Part shown: piece by piece, positions 52,000-63,160 of the stretch
Numbering within the stretch: position 1 is the first letter of the stretch
Layout: each line of letters begins with the position of its first letter
Assembly: GCA_021209875.1 (NCBI GenBank)
Contig: JAGYVD010000006.1
Coordinates: 2,480,001 to 2,544,000, forward strand
Source of the DNA: Rosellinia necatrix
Lineage: Eukaryota; Ascomycota; Sordariomycetes; Xylariales; Xylariaceae
Reading direction: 5' to 3'
DNA length: 64,000 nucleotides
The notes under the pieces: generated by a model
Database searches by the model: none
Told to the model about the DNA's origin: nothing
The model's input: the letters and a program-made list of their open reading frames with translations, nothing else
Position numbers and translations under genes: made by a program

Positions 52000-54900
52000 T
52001 GCCTCTCACTTCACAGCTCCGCCGAAAGCAGGGGGGAAAAGTAACATTAAGGGGTCCAGATATTTCGTCTCTGTCGATTGAGCTCAGACCCCCTTCAAAC
52101 GCCAGTAGCCAAGCAAAGATTGCGAACAGCACCGATGGACGACGACAAATGAGCGAACAAGCATTACGACCTAGCATTCATCACTTAGATGAATTAGTAA
52201 CCACGTTAGAGCTAAAGAATTTGCTACGACTACTATCGGCCGCGTTCGTGTTCTACGAGCGGTGAAAAGGAAGAGAAAAAACGACATAAATGTCCCAAGA
52301 CTCCGATGCCTCGTTTTGGAGTGTTATCAGTATCTAGTTTGTATCCTAGGGATTAGGGGATTGTGCGTAGGGCGACGATTAAGCTATATTAGGGGGCTTT
52401 AATCAGAGATGATATGCACCTGGCTTGCCATTTGGAGAATTATGGGTTGGTTCTTTCCTGTCGAGGAAGTGACTGGGGAGCCGCCCCGACCTTCTTTCTT
52501 CTCTAGGTACCTCAACGTTCAATAGACATTGTTTTAGTGGATATCGGGGGGACGAGCCGTCAATTAGTGGACTACTGCTGCATCCTTTCAGATAGATTAA
52601 GTCTTCTTGCCGAGTACATGTTGCAACGTTGCCTATCGTCTCTTAACTTTGTAGACAGTGCATCTGCGTGAGACACATTCATTGCTGGAGCAAGCCTTAC
52701 TATCAAGAAATCACCATTCTTGACGGTTTTATCGCGCCTCGGCCGGCTAATTCAATACCGATCCGACGACAGTTGGCCTTGCCTCTTCGAAGTTCGATTC
52801 GCCCATGTGGCGGACTTTCTCTTATCCCGTCTCATGGCCCAAGTGGATCACAAGGAGCATGACGGTGAACGCGAAAAGGGGGTTTACTACACACCACCTC
52901 GGGGTACCAAATTCGCGTACTACCTTGGTACCATCCGCCACTCAAGCCGGCTATGTGAGCTGTCTGTTCTTTATAATACCGCTAAGGTGACATCCCTCCC
53001 CACCGATACCTCGTCTCATGGCCGCCTCCTCTTCTATCTACGGGACTGACTAACCCGGTGCGTGCCGCCCGGCGCGGCCCGGGCCACCTCGTAATTTCCG
53101 ACGTGCCCTAGCCAAACTAACGGCTCCTGTGCCTCCTCCGGCCGGCCTCCTCGGCGCTCGAGGTCCGGTGGCTCTTCCTTCGCGGCTCGCCGCGGGGGTT
53201 TTCTCTCTTCTCACCCCTGTCACTGTTGCAACCCGGTTGTCCCGGCAGCTCGTCATATCTCATATCTCGCTGGCTGCCGCCCCCGTCGCCGTTGCCGTCT
53301 TGGGCCCTGCTCAGCAACACCTCGGCGTCAACACCATTCATCGCCATCTCCGCCGTTCGACCCCACCGCCCACTCCCGCGCCTGCCGTTCATCTACACAC
53401 TCATTGATGCTCTCTAAGCACCCCAAACAGATGCTGAATTACCAGGTACGATAGTCGCGCGCGCCAATGTGGCGTTGGACTCCAGGCCCGTTCTCCCAGT
53501 CTGCTTGTCAACCGCCAGCGGCGCATCATTAGTCCGAGACTATGTGTTGGACTGGAAGTTTCCTAGCGAAGGGGATCTCGGTAATTGATTTGATCATCCT
53601 GGGTTGTATTTTATCATTGGTCTATTTCGGACCTCTTCAGCTGGATGAGCCAACTAATGCCTCTCTTCCTTCCTCGGTCTAAAATTACCCCTAGGCTATT
53701 CAGTAAGCATGAATCTTGGCGGTGTTGACTTTAACGGCCGTCGGCTATCAGTCCTCTTGTGTTGATCACATATAATCTCCCTTTCGGGGGAATAATGACG
53801 CGAAGCTAGAGGATGTTGGCTGATTTCCGGTCGTAGTAGTGAGGGTCTAGTAACGCAGCACTAAGATATGGGACGAGCCCCCTTCGACGATCAAATCCAA
53901 AGCAATTGCCTTATATAGTGGATGCATGATTGACCATGATCTATTCAGCCCTATACTTAGAACGGAAAGCAATTGACCCCGCAGATCAGCAAAGAGCCAC
54001 ACGAACAGGGGATGGCCATACCAAGTGGCTAACACGATTGTTTATTGGTTTTGCAGATGAGGTAGACTTGGCGCTGGCCCTGGAGGTGATCGGTGGAGAA
54101 GGGCTCTCTTTTGATATGATAAATGCAAAATCAACAGATATATGCTGTCCTGCGAATATTTGAGATCTAGATAGGGGTTTAGTAAAGGATCGGCTTCTGG
54201 ATTAGTTGTAAACATCAGATATTATTTCTGACCTAAGTGGCCCCACCTACAAGTTGCTACCTAGATAGAGGTAACAAGTAAGAACTTAGCTGGGTGCATC
54301 ACTTCATAAGTTGAATGTAAGAATCCGTGGTCATGGGATCATGGAGAAGGGGTTGGATGATATCCCAAAACCCCACGTTGTCACGTCCGCCGACACGGAA
54401 GTCAAAATAGGATAGTTTCTTATGTCAACGGCGCATCTCCAGCATCAATTGCAAGGATGGTTGTTGCAGGGGCCATTAACTTAGGCGCATTGACCGAGAT
54501 GCTACACTACGCTTACGTTAGACGGAAGATAACTCAAATGACACTAAAATTAGCGGAAGGGCAAGTGGAAAGTGAACGCCGAGCGGGGATTATTGGAAGA
54601 GTTGTCTGCCCAGTATTATACCTAAGAAGTGCTAGATATCTAATGCCTCCAACACGCCAATTCATATCAAAACGGGAATAGATCTACCAGCTACTCCGAG
54701 AGCGAAAATGAGCCCAGTGATATGACCCTTCCACTTGTGTATAAATTAGAACAAGCAGAATCTAGATACCACAGAATATTTTTCTTGATTCACCATCATC
54801 CGCTTACTAAGTACTCTATTCCAAAGCCAATCAGGCTACATCAAATCATTGGGTGAAGTCATAAATCTCCCTGGCTATAACACGACATCCGATCCAAAAG

Positions 54901-56333
54901 GGTAGAGTGAAGCTTCCCGTCGTGAAAACCGTCCTATGGCGGACCGCGCATTCCCAATAACGCCACCCACCCCTCTCAACCAGATACTTTTTAATCTTTC
55001 CCATCGCCAGAAACCTTATCCACCACAGGGCATTGTATCTAGCTAGCGAACCCAATACCACCATTATTAGTAGATGTAACGACTAGACACTAAGCACTGT
55101 GAGCTATGCGTCCACTTACAAGGACTACCCCTACATCATGGATCCAGCATTGTTAATCGTGTAAAGTCATATTGAGCCGGGAAGCATTTTGGGTTCGGCA
55201 CGAACCTTGAAATCTCACCCGCCAGTAATTACGATTCCGGCACGCATACGCGCTGCATTCGGTACCTTAAAACTACTACTACTGCTACATACCTAGGTAG
55301 GTAGGTACCCAGTAGCTGAGATTGAGAAGGTCCACATGGGAATCATCCACCATGGCCTACCTGCCACCCACTCTCATCATGAGGCCATAACAGCGCTAAC
55401 GGACCGATTCGAACATCTTTATCGCTTTACGGACCGCTGACGGGCTAGGTACGGGGTCGGTAAGCTAGACACGGCTCAACGAACCAAACTGCCCGTCGAG
55501 CTCTTTCTTTATTGTTGTTAAACAACGTTTATTGGTCGACATTTTTGTTTATATTTTTTTATTGTTTAGTTTATACTTTGAATATTTTCTCAATATTTTA
55601 TATTTTTAAAAATTCCTGCCTATATATTCAGAAGCTCAAGCTGCTGTTTAATAAGAAACGGAATACCCAATGCCAAGTACGTACTCGTGCCACGGTACTT
55701 AGCTACGTACCTACCTAGGTGAACCTAGACGGGCACCTAGGTACTCCATAGGTACTTCCACTTGGCGCAGACGAGGCGAGAGGTACATCGAGGGCCTTTG
55801 ATATCATAGCCAGGAGGCCCGAAGGGTTGACCAGAGGTCGTTTTGCTCCTTCATTATCTCGTACAGGTTAAAGGACGGCGGGGGAAATAGTAGAACAAAT
55901 AGGGTAAATAGTGCCAGTCCGGTCAAGAAGGGGAAAAAGACCACGATACTCGGCGGAGCGGCGAATGCCCAGACTTATAGAGAGACACACTTGTAGACAG
56001 AGTCGCCGATAAGTCCCTCCTTTATCAAGAGACGTGCCACATGGTCGGGGATTATTCCTGCTTTCCGCCTAGCCGTGTGCCAGATCCGCATATGACCGGC
56101 CGGAGATGTTGGAGGTTCCCCGCCCAAGAATTACATAAGGGCTAAGGTTCGTGTCCAGGTTCAAATTGAACGACATGCCATAGCTATTTGCGGCAGAATC
56201 GCCCTCTATCGGCCAGCCAGACAGAGGAGAGAAGATCATCCTCATCAATCACCGCCTCTCTCTCGTCGAACAGCGACGACCACGACCACGACCACGACCA
56301 CGACGACCACGACCGGGCCGTCAACCCGTCACC
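52000..56333. other. 4.3-kb gene-poor stretch
   Basis: 3' flank of the coiled-coil gene, then frames of 60-110 codons at 52668-53417, 53930-54163, 54457-54681 and 54846-55064 without any domain I recognise. Bases 53050-53420 are locally GC-rich. TAGG-type repeats occur at 55268-55308 and 55690-55760. The 5' leader of the VOC gene holds a CGACCA repeat at 56273-56315. Confidence 0.4.
55268..55308. repeat. ACT-run plus CCTAGGTAGGTAGGTACC short repeat
   Basis: An (ACT)n run is followed by ACCTAGGTAGGTAGGTACC. Its reverse complement resembles 25204-25243, where CCTAGGTAGGTA precedes a (GTA)n run, so the two look like copies of one short element in opposite orientation. Confidence 0.6.
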
Positions 56334-56756
56334 ATGATCACCGGCCTGCACCACATCAACCTCGTCGTGCCGCCGGGCACGCTCGACGAGGCGGCGGCCT
56401 TCTACGGCGCGACGCTGGGGCTGACGCCGCGCGCGGTGCCGGCGCGGCAGGCCGGGACGCTGCTGTGGTTCGACGTCGGCGCGTCCGGGCAGCAGGTGCA
56501 CATCGCGTTCGGGGCGGCGGCGGACTTCGGGGCGGCGGCGTCGTCGTCGTCGCGGCACCCGTGCTTCCGCGTGTCCGACGGCGACGCGCTGCTCGCGCTG
56601 CGGCGCCGCGTCCACGCCCACCTCGAGCGCGGCGGCCCCGGCGCCCCGCGCGCCGCCGACCCCGGCGGCCCCACCAGCGGCGCCAAGGGCGCCGAGTACC
56701 CCGATCGCTTCTTCGCCCGCGACTACGCCGGGAACAACCTGGAGTTCACCGTGTGA
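56334..56756 (+). CDS. VOC-superfamily (glyoxalase/bleomycin-resistance fold) protein
   Basis: An intronless 140-residue frame from ATG 56334. It is a single vicinal-oxygen-chelate module: GLHHINLVVPPG at 4-15 carries the first metal-ligand His, AAAFYGATLGL is the usual helix, QQVHIAFG carries a second His, and NNLEFTV at the end carries the terminal Glu. Single-module VOC proteins act as dimers and include lyases, dioxygenases and antibiotic-binding proteins; the substrate here is unknown. Length fits one or two beta-alpha-beta units (110-150). The gene is very GC-rich with Ala- and Arg-rich linkers (an AAASSSSRH insert near 65), like the dehydrogenase gene at 18.2 kb and unlike neighbouring DNA. 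A (GAC CAC)n repeat lies just upstream. Confidence 0.85.
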   Translation: MITGLHHINLVVPPGTLDEAAAFYGATLGLTPRAVPARQAGTLLWFDVGASGQQVHIAFGAAADFGAAASSSSRHPCFRVSDGDALLALRRRVHAHLERGGPGAPRAADPGGPTSGAKGAEYPDRFFARDYAGNNLEFTV

Positions 56757-59185
56757 TGAGCTTGGATTCATCGGAAGTAAAGGGGGGTGAAGGAAGAATC
56801 CTTTCTGGGCTGGCTGTTCGGCATCGGAAATGATGTTATCCCTCGGGTCGAGAGAGGGGCCGCTCGTGCTTTTAATATACAAACCGGCGCAGCGCGCGTT
56901 CCATTTACTCACCAGAATTTCTCGCGTTTCCGGCATCAAAGAAAGGGGGTGGCTTGTGGTGTAAGAGGGGAGGAGGGAGAAAAGGGGGGGGGGGGGTTTC
57001 TTTGCGCCATGGCATCATCAGCTGCAGATGACTGACCCGGACATTTGGGCCGCGTTGCTGTCCCAACCGCCTAGGTACTTACTGATACGCATGCTTTGCC
57101 CTTAGCAGCCCTCTCTTGTGTTTAAAAGTTTCTCGTTTATTTTTTCCTGTTTTGTTATTTCCTCTCTCCCTCCCCCTCACCTTCCCCCGCCCCTCTTTTC
57201 TTCCTTCCCCTTTTTTTGAGCCTTCGTATATTCTTGACGTTCATCAACTGGCCCCATCTATCCTTCTACCACCAGCTCACTGTTTCACCTAGGACTCATC
57301 AAAGGCACCACCATCTCTAGGGCAGATAGACCCGGCGGCCCCTGTCGCGAGGCGAAGTCCTGTTAGGACACCCTTTCTCAAGGATCTATTTTCCTGTTGG
57401 CTTTATCGGCCGTTGGCCTAGCGTTGGTGTATTCCCTACACATCAACACAACATAATACACCCCATACCCCTCGCAAATTTCAGTGCGGTTGTGAAGTAT
57501 TTATAACTTCGAGCAGTGGTTCTTATGACAAAACAGTACTGTAGCACTGTCCCATTTTACTCCCGGCATTGCGATGGGTGGGTCGCTCAATACCTTGCAC
57601 AGCCAGGAGTACCGGCCATACAAGGCTTACGTAAATCTCTTCTAGGTGTGGTTTGATGAGTTGGATAGAGTTGGTGCACCTTGTTGTGGCTCGTCTGTAT
57701 GCGGGTGTATTCGGCGGGTAGGGTGGTACCCCGGCCTGTCTCTGTTCGGTATTATTCCGTATAGAGTCTCGCAATATAATCACTTCACGTATAGTTATGT
57801 CGCCATACACCTTCTACGTCATGTCGATATAGCAATACAACGATCGGTGCATATCCAATGCAATGGTATGTGTATATCCAACCTGTTGGTGTCCCCGTTG
57901 ACTTCATTGTTTGCAGTGATCAGCGTTAATCAAATACGGCAGATGGGACACTCTCAGATTGTTCTTGAACCGCTTTTCCCACGGTTGATTCCTGTCATTG
58001 GGGTTGTTGGCGACTGGATTGGCGCTCTACCTGCCGTCGGTTATTCCCGTTTGGGATTCGAAAAGATTTCAAAGATATGCCTGTTCCTCGTCATCGTACA
58101 GGCACTATTGAACTATACCTCGTTATACATGGCTTGGATCTAAGGAAGGTACCTGCGGCTACCCAATGGAATCAATAACCCGCCATGGACACTATGGACT
58201 GCCTGTTGCACTATGATCTACATGGAGGTACGTGGGAGGGAAGGAGAAAGAGGGGGTGAAAGAAGGACAGAACGAGAGATGAGGAGGGGGGGAAGAAGTA
58301 GGGAGAAGTACCTAATGTACTGCTGTCTATGCTTGGGAGACGATCCCGACCCGAGCTTGGTCATGAAAGTGCATACGTAACGGAGGCGACTAGGGGGCAG
58401 AGTTTACATATGGTTTGGCTAGTTGCGAATCACGGGTCAAAGAGCAACTATAGGTGCGGATGCACCTTACGATCCTGCTAGGGGTGAGCTCGGCTGCAGC
58501 TACGGGCCACCATGTTCTCCCCCCAGCCAGGGAGAAGGCGCTGGCGCCCGGCGTCGATAGGTAGTAGTGATAGGCCTACCCGAACCGTCGCCGTCAAAAT
58601 GCCCGGGTGCAGCAATTGACTCATTCAGCTTCCCATACTCTGACGTGACCCGCATCACGGTGACGGGGATTGCCTGGGCATACTCTTGCCTAATACCACT
58701 AAAACAGGTACAAAAAAGCCTCTTATATGTCACATCCTCAAGAGAGAGAGTATACCTCATGTACCAGTGCTGCGAATATTGTACTAATAAAGCTCTCAAT
58801 AAACCAGCGGTGAGACCCTTCCAGTGATGGTATATACCTTCCCAGCGTTGAATAGAGTCCAAAGTTAATCTCGGTGTTATGTAGGCAGTTACGTGTGCCC
58901 CCCAGCTACCTATTAAGAATTCTTAGTATATATATGGCTGTCATCTGTCGGGTAGTGCTATTCTATCCCTCTTTTTCCATCCTCATTTGTATTCAGTCTG
59001 TATTCTTCGACCCATAACAGTCATCGGCACGCAAAGACATCTCAAACACTTTATACAGTGTTTAGCCGTTTTATATTTTTGTGTATTTAATCATTTATTC
59101 GGTGATTAATACACTTACGCAATACACACATACACATACAGACACACACACACACACACACACGAATACATATATACCCACGAAT
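56757..59185. other. Intergenic DNA with low-complexity tracts
   Basis: Includes a run of 13 G at 56984-56996, a C/T-rich tract at 57160-57225 and a purine-rich tract at 58225-58310. A 165-codon frame at 57646-58143 has a non-ATG start and no domain. A CA-repeat at 59124-59163 lies just before the next ATG. No gene is supported. Confidence 0.45.
59124..59163 (+). repeat. CA-dinucleotide microsatellite
   Basis: Interrupted then pure CA repeats (ACACACATACACATACAG, then CA x10 or so) in what would be the leader of the gene starting at 59186. Confidence 0.85.
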
Positions 59186-59922
59186 ATGGCTTCGACATCC
59201 GTATTGTTGGGTTCGATGACACCTAACACGTCATCTTCCCAACCCTCCACCCCACCTCCCACCCAGTCCGACCTGTCTCTGATCCCATGCTCTATCCAGC
59301 CTGTGGGACAGCCCGCCGCCCAGCCCGCAACCGCCAGCACCTCCTCCCCTTCTTCTGCCTCCGCCGCGGCCGGCCGCCGCCGCGGCCGCCGCCACCCCTC
59401 GACCGCACTCGCACCCGCTGCCGGTGACGATAGGCCGGCGGCCGGCGGTGCCGGCGCACACGCGGAAGACGGAGCGGGAGCGGGCGCGCGGGCGGGAACT
59501 GGAGGACCCGACCAAGGGGGTGGAGGCGACGACGCCGTGCGCGTGCTGTGCGGCGCGGCACGCGCGCTGGGAGCGGCAGGGGGGGAGCCGCGGGGGCGAG
59601 CCGGAGCCCCGCTGCCTCGTGGCGCGGCACCCGGGCCCTTTACAACTCGTACAAGTGCGCCCGCTGCATCGAGCGCAAGACGCGGTGCTCCTTCAGCATC
59701 GACCAGCCGGGCGTGCCGCCGACGCCGGCCGACGCCGAGCGCGACCGGCCCCGCGAGGCCGCCAAGCGCCGCTCCCGCGCCGCCGCCCTCAAGACCCTCC
59801 GGGAACGGCACGCCGTAGCCTCCCTCTCTACCCCGCCCCGCGTCACCGTGCCCGACACTTCTGCCGGCGGGCCGCTTGGCGCGATGTCGGGCGGTCCAGG
59901 GAGACCATGTGCGCCCAAGTAG
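59186..59922 (+). pseudogene. Cys-rich fungal protein gene spread over three frames
   Basis: An ATG at 59186 opens a Ser/Thr/Pro-rich frame (MASTSVLLGSMTPNTSSS) that becomes implausibly Ala/Gly-rich after about residue 75. A second frame carries RKTERERARGRELEDPTKG, then TPCACCAARHARW and RCLVARHP. A third carries LYNSYKCARCIERKTRCSF and a basic tail (REAAKRRSRAAALKTLRERH), ending at 59922. Paired CxxC motifs separated by 40-50 residues and followed by a basic tail resemble a class of small fungal Cys-rich proteins, possibly zinc-binding, that I cannot name. The change between second and third frames has no plausible intron, so a one-base indel near 59620 is likely; the first change could be an intron in very GC-rich DNA. 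It may also be an intact gene with sequence errors. Confidence 0.45.
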
Positions 59923-61344
59923 CGGTGTCGCCGAGGAGGGGCCGTCGTGAGGGTTAGTGCGCTGCTGAGCCGCCCGGGTTTGCAATCTTAATATACGAAT
60001 CGGTATGTATACTTACCCTGACTTCTCTTACTTCCTCACATCCCCCCTCCCCCCCCCTCCCCCCCCACCTCAGCTCGGTCTATCCTTTTGGCCTTTGAGT
60101 CTTGGCTAATTCCACTACAGCAGGCCTTTGGATTTTCCCTGTTTTCGAGCCTTGACGACGAATCGGATGCTTTGATATTTGATTGGCTGGACTCTGATAT
60201 TTGTTTACAGTTGGTGTTGTTTTTGAAATATAAACTTTTTTTGAATACTGTGGGGAGAGTTTTGGTGTCACGGAGTTAGAATACATTGGATAAGCCACGC
60301 GGCTGGGTATTATGGCGTTCTCACATGGTCTATATAACAGTCAGGCTTTATATTCTACCCTTTTGTCTCTTTTCGAGTCTTAATGAGCCATTATATTGTA
60401 TGAATAGATTCCTGTCGCCTCTTTTACTTGTTCTTACTAAGGTTCTCTGAGCGATTCAATGATGCTAAACTGTAGAGTTGCAAATTATGACTACATGTCA
60501 CAGTTCGTACTGCTGGTAGTTCCAGAAATAACTTATGTTATTGCACAAGGAGGGAAGGTTCCTCACTTGGTCAGTCGCCAACTACTCGCTCCTTTTATAT
60601 ACAGTATTCTGGCCCGTGCCCTAGTGGAGTCCTTAGGTCAAGACTAGTTCCGTGACAGTCCTAGAACGGGTAGCATTCTCTGTCATCCGCGCTTGTCGCA
60701 GTCTTCTCCCGAGTATGCTGCTTGCTCCCTACTTGTAACCCTACCAACTAGACGCTTGTATGGAACACAGCCAGCCGACAGCAGCTCTGGATGTGTATTG
60801 TTATGCTAGGCTCTCTCGAGCCTGCTCGCACAAGGAAGCTGTCTAAAGAGTACAGGCGCTTCTTTGGGTCCCCATCGAAACACACACCGTCAAAGTCTAT
60901 ACTATCGGGGATGGAGCGGCCGATGACGACACTGTGTTCGAAGATATAAGCGACACGAGCAGTTACAGATATAGAATGTCGTCCATGCCGAGTTATAGTC
61001 AGATGAAGGTAGACACAGAGCGTTGATATAAGTCGTGACTACGTAGCATAAACTTCTTTTGTTTCCATTTGTCGATCATCTACCCTTTAACTAGATCGAG
61101 GCGACAGATTACGGCTTCGAAGAGATATACATAGCAGCTCTGTACTAGGCACAGACGACATGTTTGGCGTTCGGCGCGTGCCTATAAATAGAAAGTCAAT
61201 GCTTTCCTATTGCGTTCTCCTTTTTGTCCGCGGTGCTCTATACTATGTATATTAATAACAGGTAATCTGTTTCCTAGATCGAATCCCCAACCCTCGCGGT
61301 ATATAACGCCAACGATCTAGGAATACCAGACAGCGTAAACAAGA
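59923..61344. other. Intergenic stretch with C-rich tract
   Basis: A C-rich tract (runs of 6 to 9 C) lies at 60041-60068. No gene is supported: frames at 60080-60298 and 60459-60647 are short and domain-free. Confidence 0.45.
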
Positions 61345-61561
61345 TGTTAGAACCGTTGCTTTTAATAACGGTAAAAATAATTATTATTATTTGGAATATT
61401 TTATTATTTATTAAAAGCTAATAATATTATTATTTATTATATACAAAAATTAGTTTTATTTTTATAGTTATAAAAAAAAACTTTGTGTTTTTTTAATTTA
61501 GTTTAGAATTTTACTTTTATATATATAATTTAACAAGCTTTTAAAGCAACAGCTTAAGACA
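61345..61561 (+). repeat. Solo copia-type LTR, plus orientation, mutated
   Basis: Starts TGTTAGAACCGTTGC and ends CTTAAGACA (217 bp). It aligns along its length with the minus-strand sequence from 62034 down to 61816, differing mainly by C-to-T and G-to-A changes on this copy. No internal element adjoins it. Confidence 0.75.
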
Positions 61562-61815
61562 GGAATCACAACAGCGGCAAACCTAAAAGACCAACTCTAA
61601 GTCCTTTTATACTATTTTGCAAGAGCGTGTAATTAGCATCATTAATATTGAGGCGGCACAAGGGACGGGCCATGTCCATATCGCATCAACTGTTCCCTTT
61701 TTCTCTATAACTCCTCTGTAAGCAATGTGCGCCTGTGCAACAGACCTGTGACCCCCTTGACGTTATCGCTATAACTGAATGTCAGGCGGCAACAGGAGCG
61801 CCTTTAAGAATATGG

Positions 61816-62034
61816 TGTTCTTGAGCTGTTACCTCGAGAGCTTGTTAGGTTATAATTATATGCAGAAGTAAATTCTAGACTAGATTAAAAAACAAAGTTC
61901 CTTTTTATAACTATAAGAATAAAACCAACTTTTATATATAATAAGTAGCAACGTTATTAGCTTTTAATAAGTAGTAGAACATTCTAGATAGTAATAATTA
62001 CTTTTGGCGTTGTCAAGGGCAACAGTTCTGACAC
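61816..62034 (-). repeat. 3' LTR of a truncated copia element, minus orientation
   Basis: Read on the minus strand it starts TGTCAGAACTGTTGCCC and ends CTCAAGAACA (219 bp). A purine-rich tract AAGCTGGGGGGCTG directly precedes it, as expected of the polypurine tract, and the pol C-terminus lies just upstream. It is much less mutated than its relative at 61345. Confidence 0.75.
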
Positions 62035-62309
62035 AGCCCCCCAGCTTGAAAGGGCTGCCTTTAAAGCTGAACAACTTGAAATGTGCCCAGCTATATCTGC
62101 TCGTGTTGCCTTTATGTAAGTTTTATCTCTGTGAGGACTGTAGAAATGGCTTTTAGGCCTGTTATCTTGACGAACTCTTCAAGTTGAGGCCTTGCGAGAG
62201 TCTTTGTGAGCCCATCTGCTACCATATTTTTCGGAGGAGTGTACTGTACGTCAATATTTACGCTATATATTCGAGCTGTTAGATAGAAGACTTCACCACG
62301 GGCGAGCAA
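62035..62309 (-). mobile_element. Ty1/copia pol C-terminus (truncated element)
   Basis: The minus-strand frame 62309-62112 ends with VQYTPPKNMVADGLTKTL and then ARPQLEEFVKITGL, the conserved end of copia RNase H. It runs into a stop, a polypurine tract and the 3' LTR. In frame it starts only after a TAA near 62320, where the sequence changes into a degenerate short tandem array, so the rest of pol and the 5' LTR are missing. The coding part is not hypermutated. Confidence 0.8.
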
Positions 62310-62334
62310 TGACTGTTAGCTTATCACAGGGTGC

Positions 62335-62605
62335 AGCTTATACTATGGGACGGACGATGTGCGACTTGTCAGTGTGCTATACATACTATGTAGCTATCAA
62401 TATGACTTACCTGGTGTGTACAACACCGCGTGTAGCTAACCATGTGGGAAGATTCACAGCATGTAAAGCACGGGATGTAATTTGGCCTTAAATATAACCT
62501 AGACTGTGGATGTCATTATGTATAGTTAACAGGATGTAAATCACAGTGTGTATTACTGAACAGTGTGTAGCTCACATGCTGTACCTCATAATGTGTGGCC
62601 CACAC
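62335..62605 (+). repeat. Degenerate array of TGTGTAG-containing units
   Basis: Words such as GTGTGTACAAC, GCGTGTAGCTAAC, GCATGTAAAGCAC, GGATGTAAATCAC, AGTGTGTATTAC, AGTGTGTAGCTCAC and AATGTGTGGCCCAC recur roughly every 15-18 bp. The clearest stretch is 62530-62605. Period and consensus are approximate. Confidence 0.45.
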
Positions 62606-63160
62606 GAGATACGTGGATGAGTAACCTACTGCATGGGGCATGTTAGCACGGAACCGCGGTGGTTGGAACAGGGGAACCGTTTTTCTTAGCCGCCGTGCTT
62701 GGGTACCCACCCAATGCTGGCAAACCGCGCGGCTGTGCTTACTTGCAAGATCCGTGACGCTTGGTTTTATGCTAAATATTGAATTTGGTGTTACAGTAAA
62801 GAGGAAGAAAAGGAGGGAAGAAAAATGCAAAGAAGGAAATATAGTGCTTCGATACAACTATACATCGAGAGTGTTTCACGGTAAAACAGTTCAAGTCAGT
62901 CCGAAAATGTAGGCGACTCGAAGCGAAGCCTGGCTCCAAAGCCGCCGGCTCTATATACGACGTTCGCCAACGAGACATTTGCAAGGTTGAGCAACAATTT
63001 CGGAAAACTGTCACAAATGCAGCTACAAAACAATTCAGGGCAAGTGAAATAGAAGTGGCATTAACAAAAGCGATGACTAAAATTTCACGACTACTGTGTA
63101 ATAGTCAAATTAATATATAGGGTCATTAATAGATAATGTGCATCAGTTTCTGATCAAGTT
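62606..63160. other. Spacer without a supported gene
   Basis: Overlapping short frames at 62516-62912 on both strands have no domain. The 3' flank of the gene at 63161 lies here. Confidence 0.4.

Noticed and set aside
57646..58143. 165-codon plus-strand frame
   Set aside because: No ATG at its start, no recognisable domain, and no splice context; hydrophobic patches alone do not support a gene.
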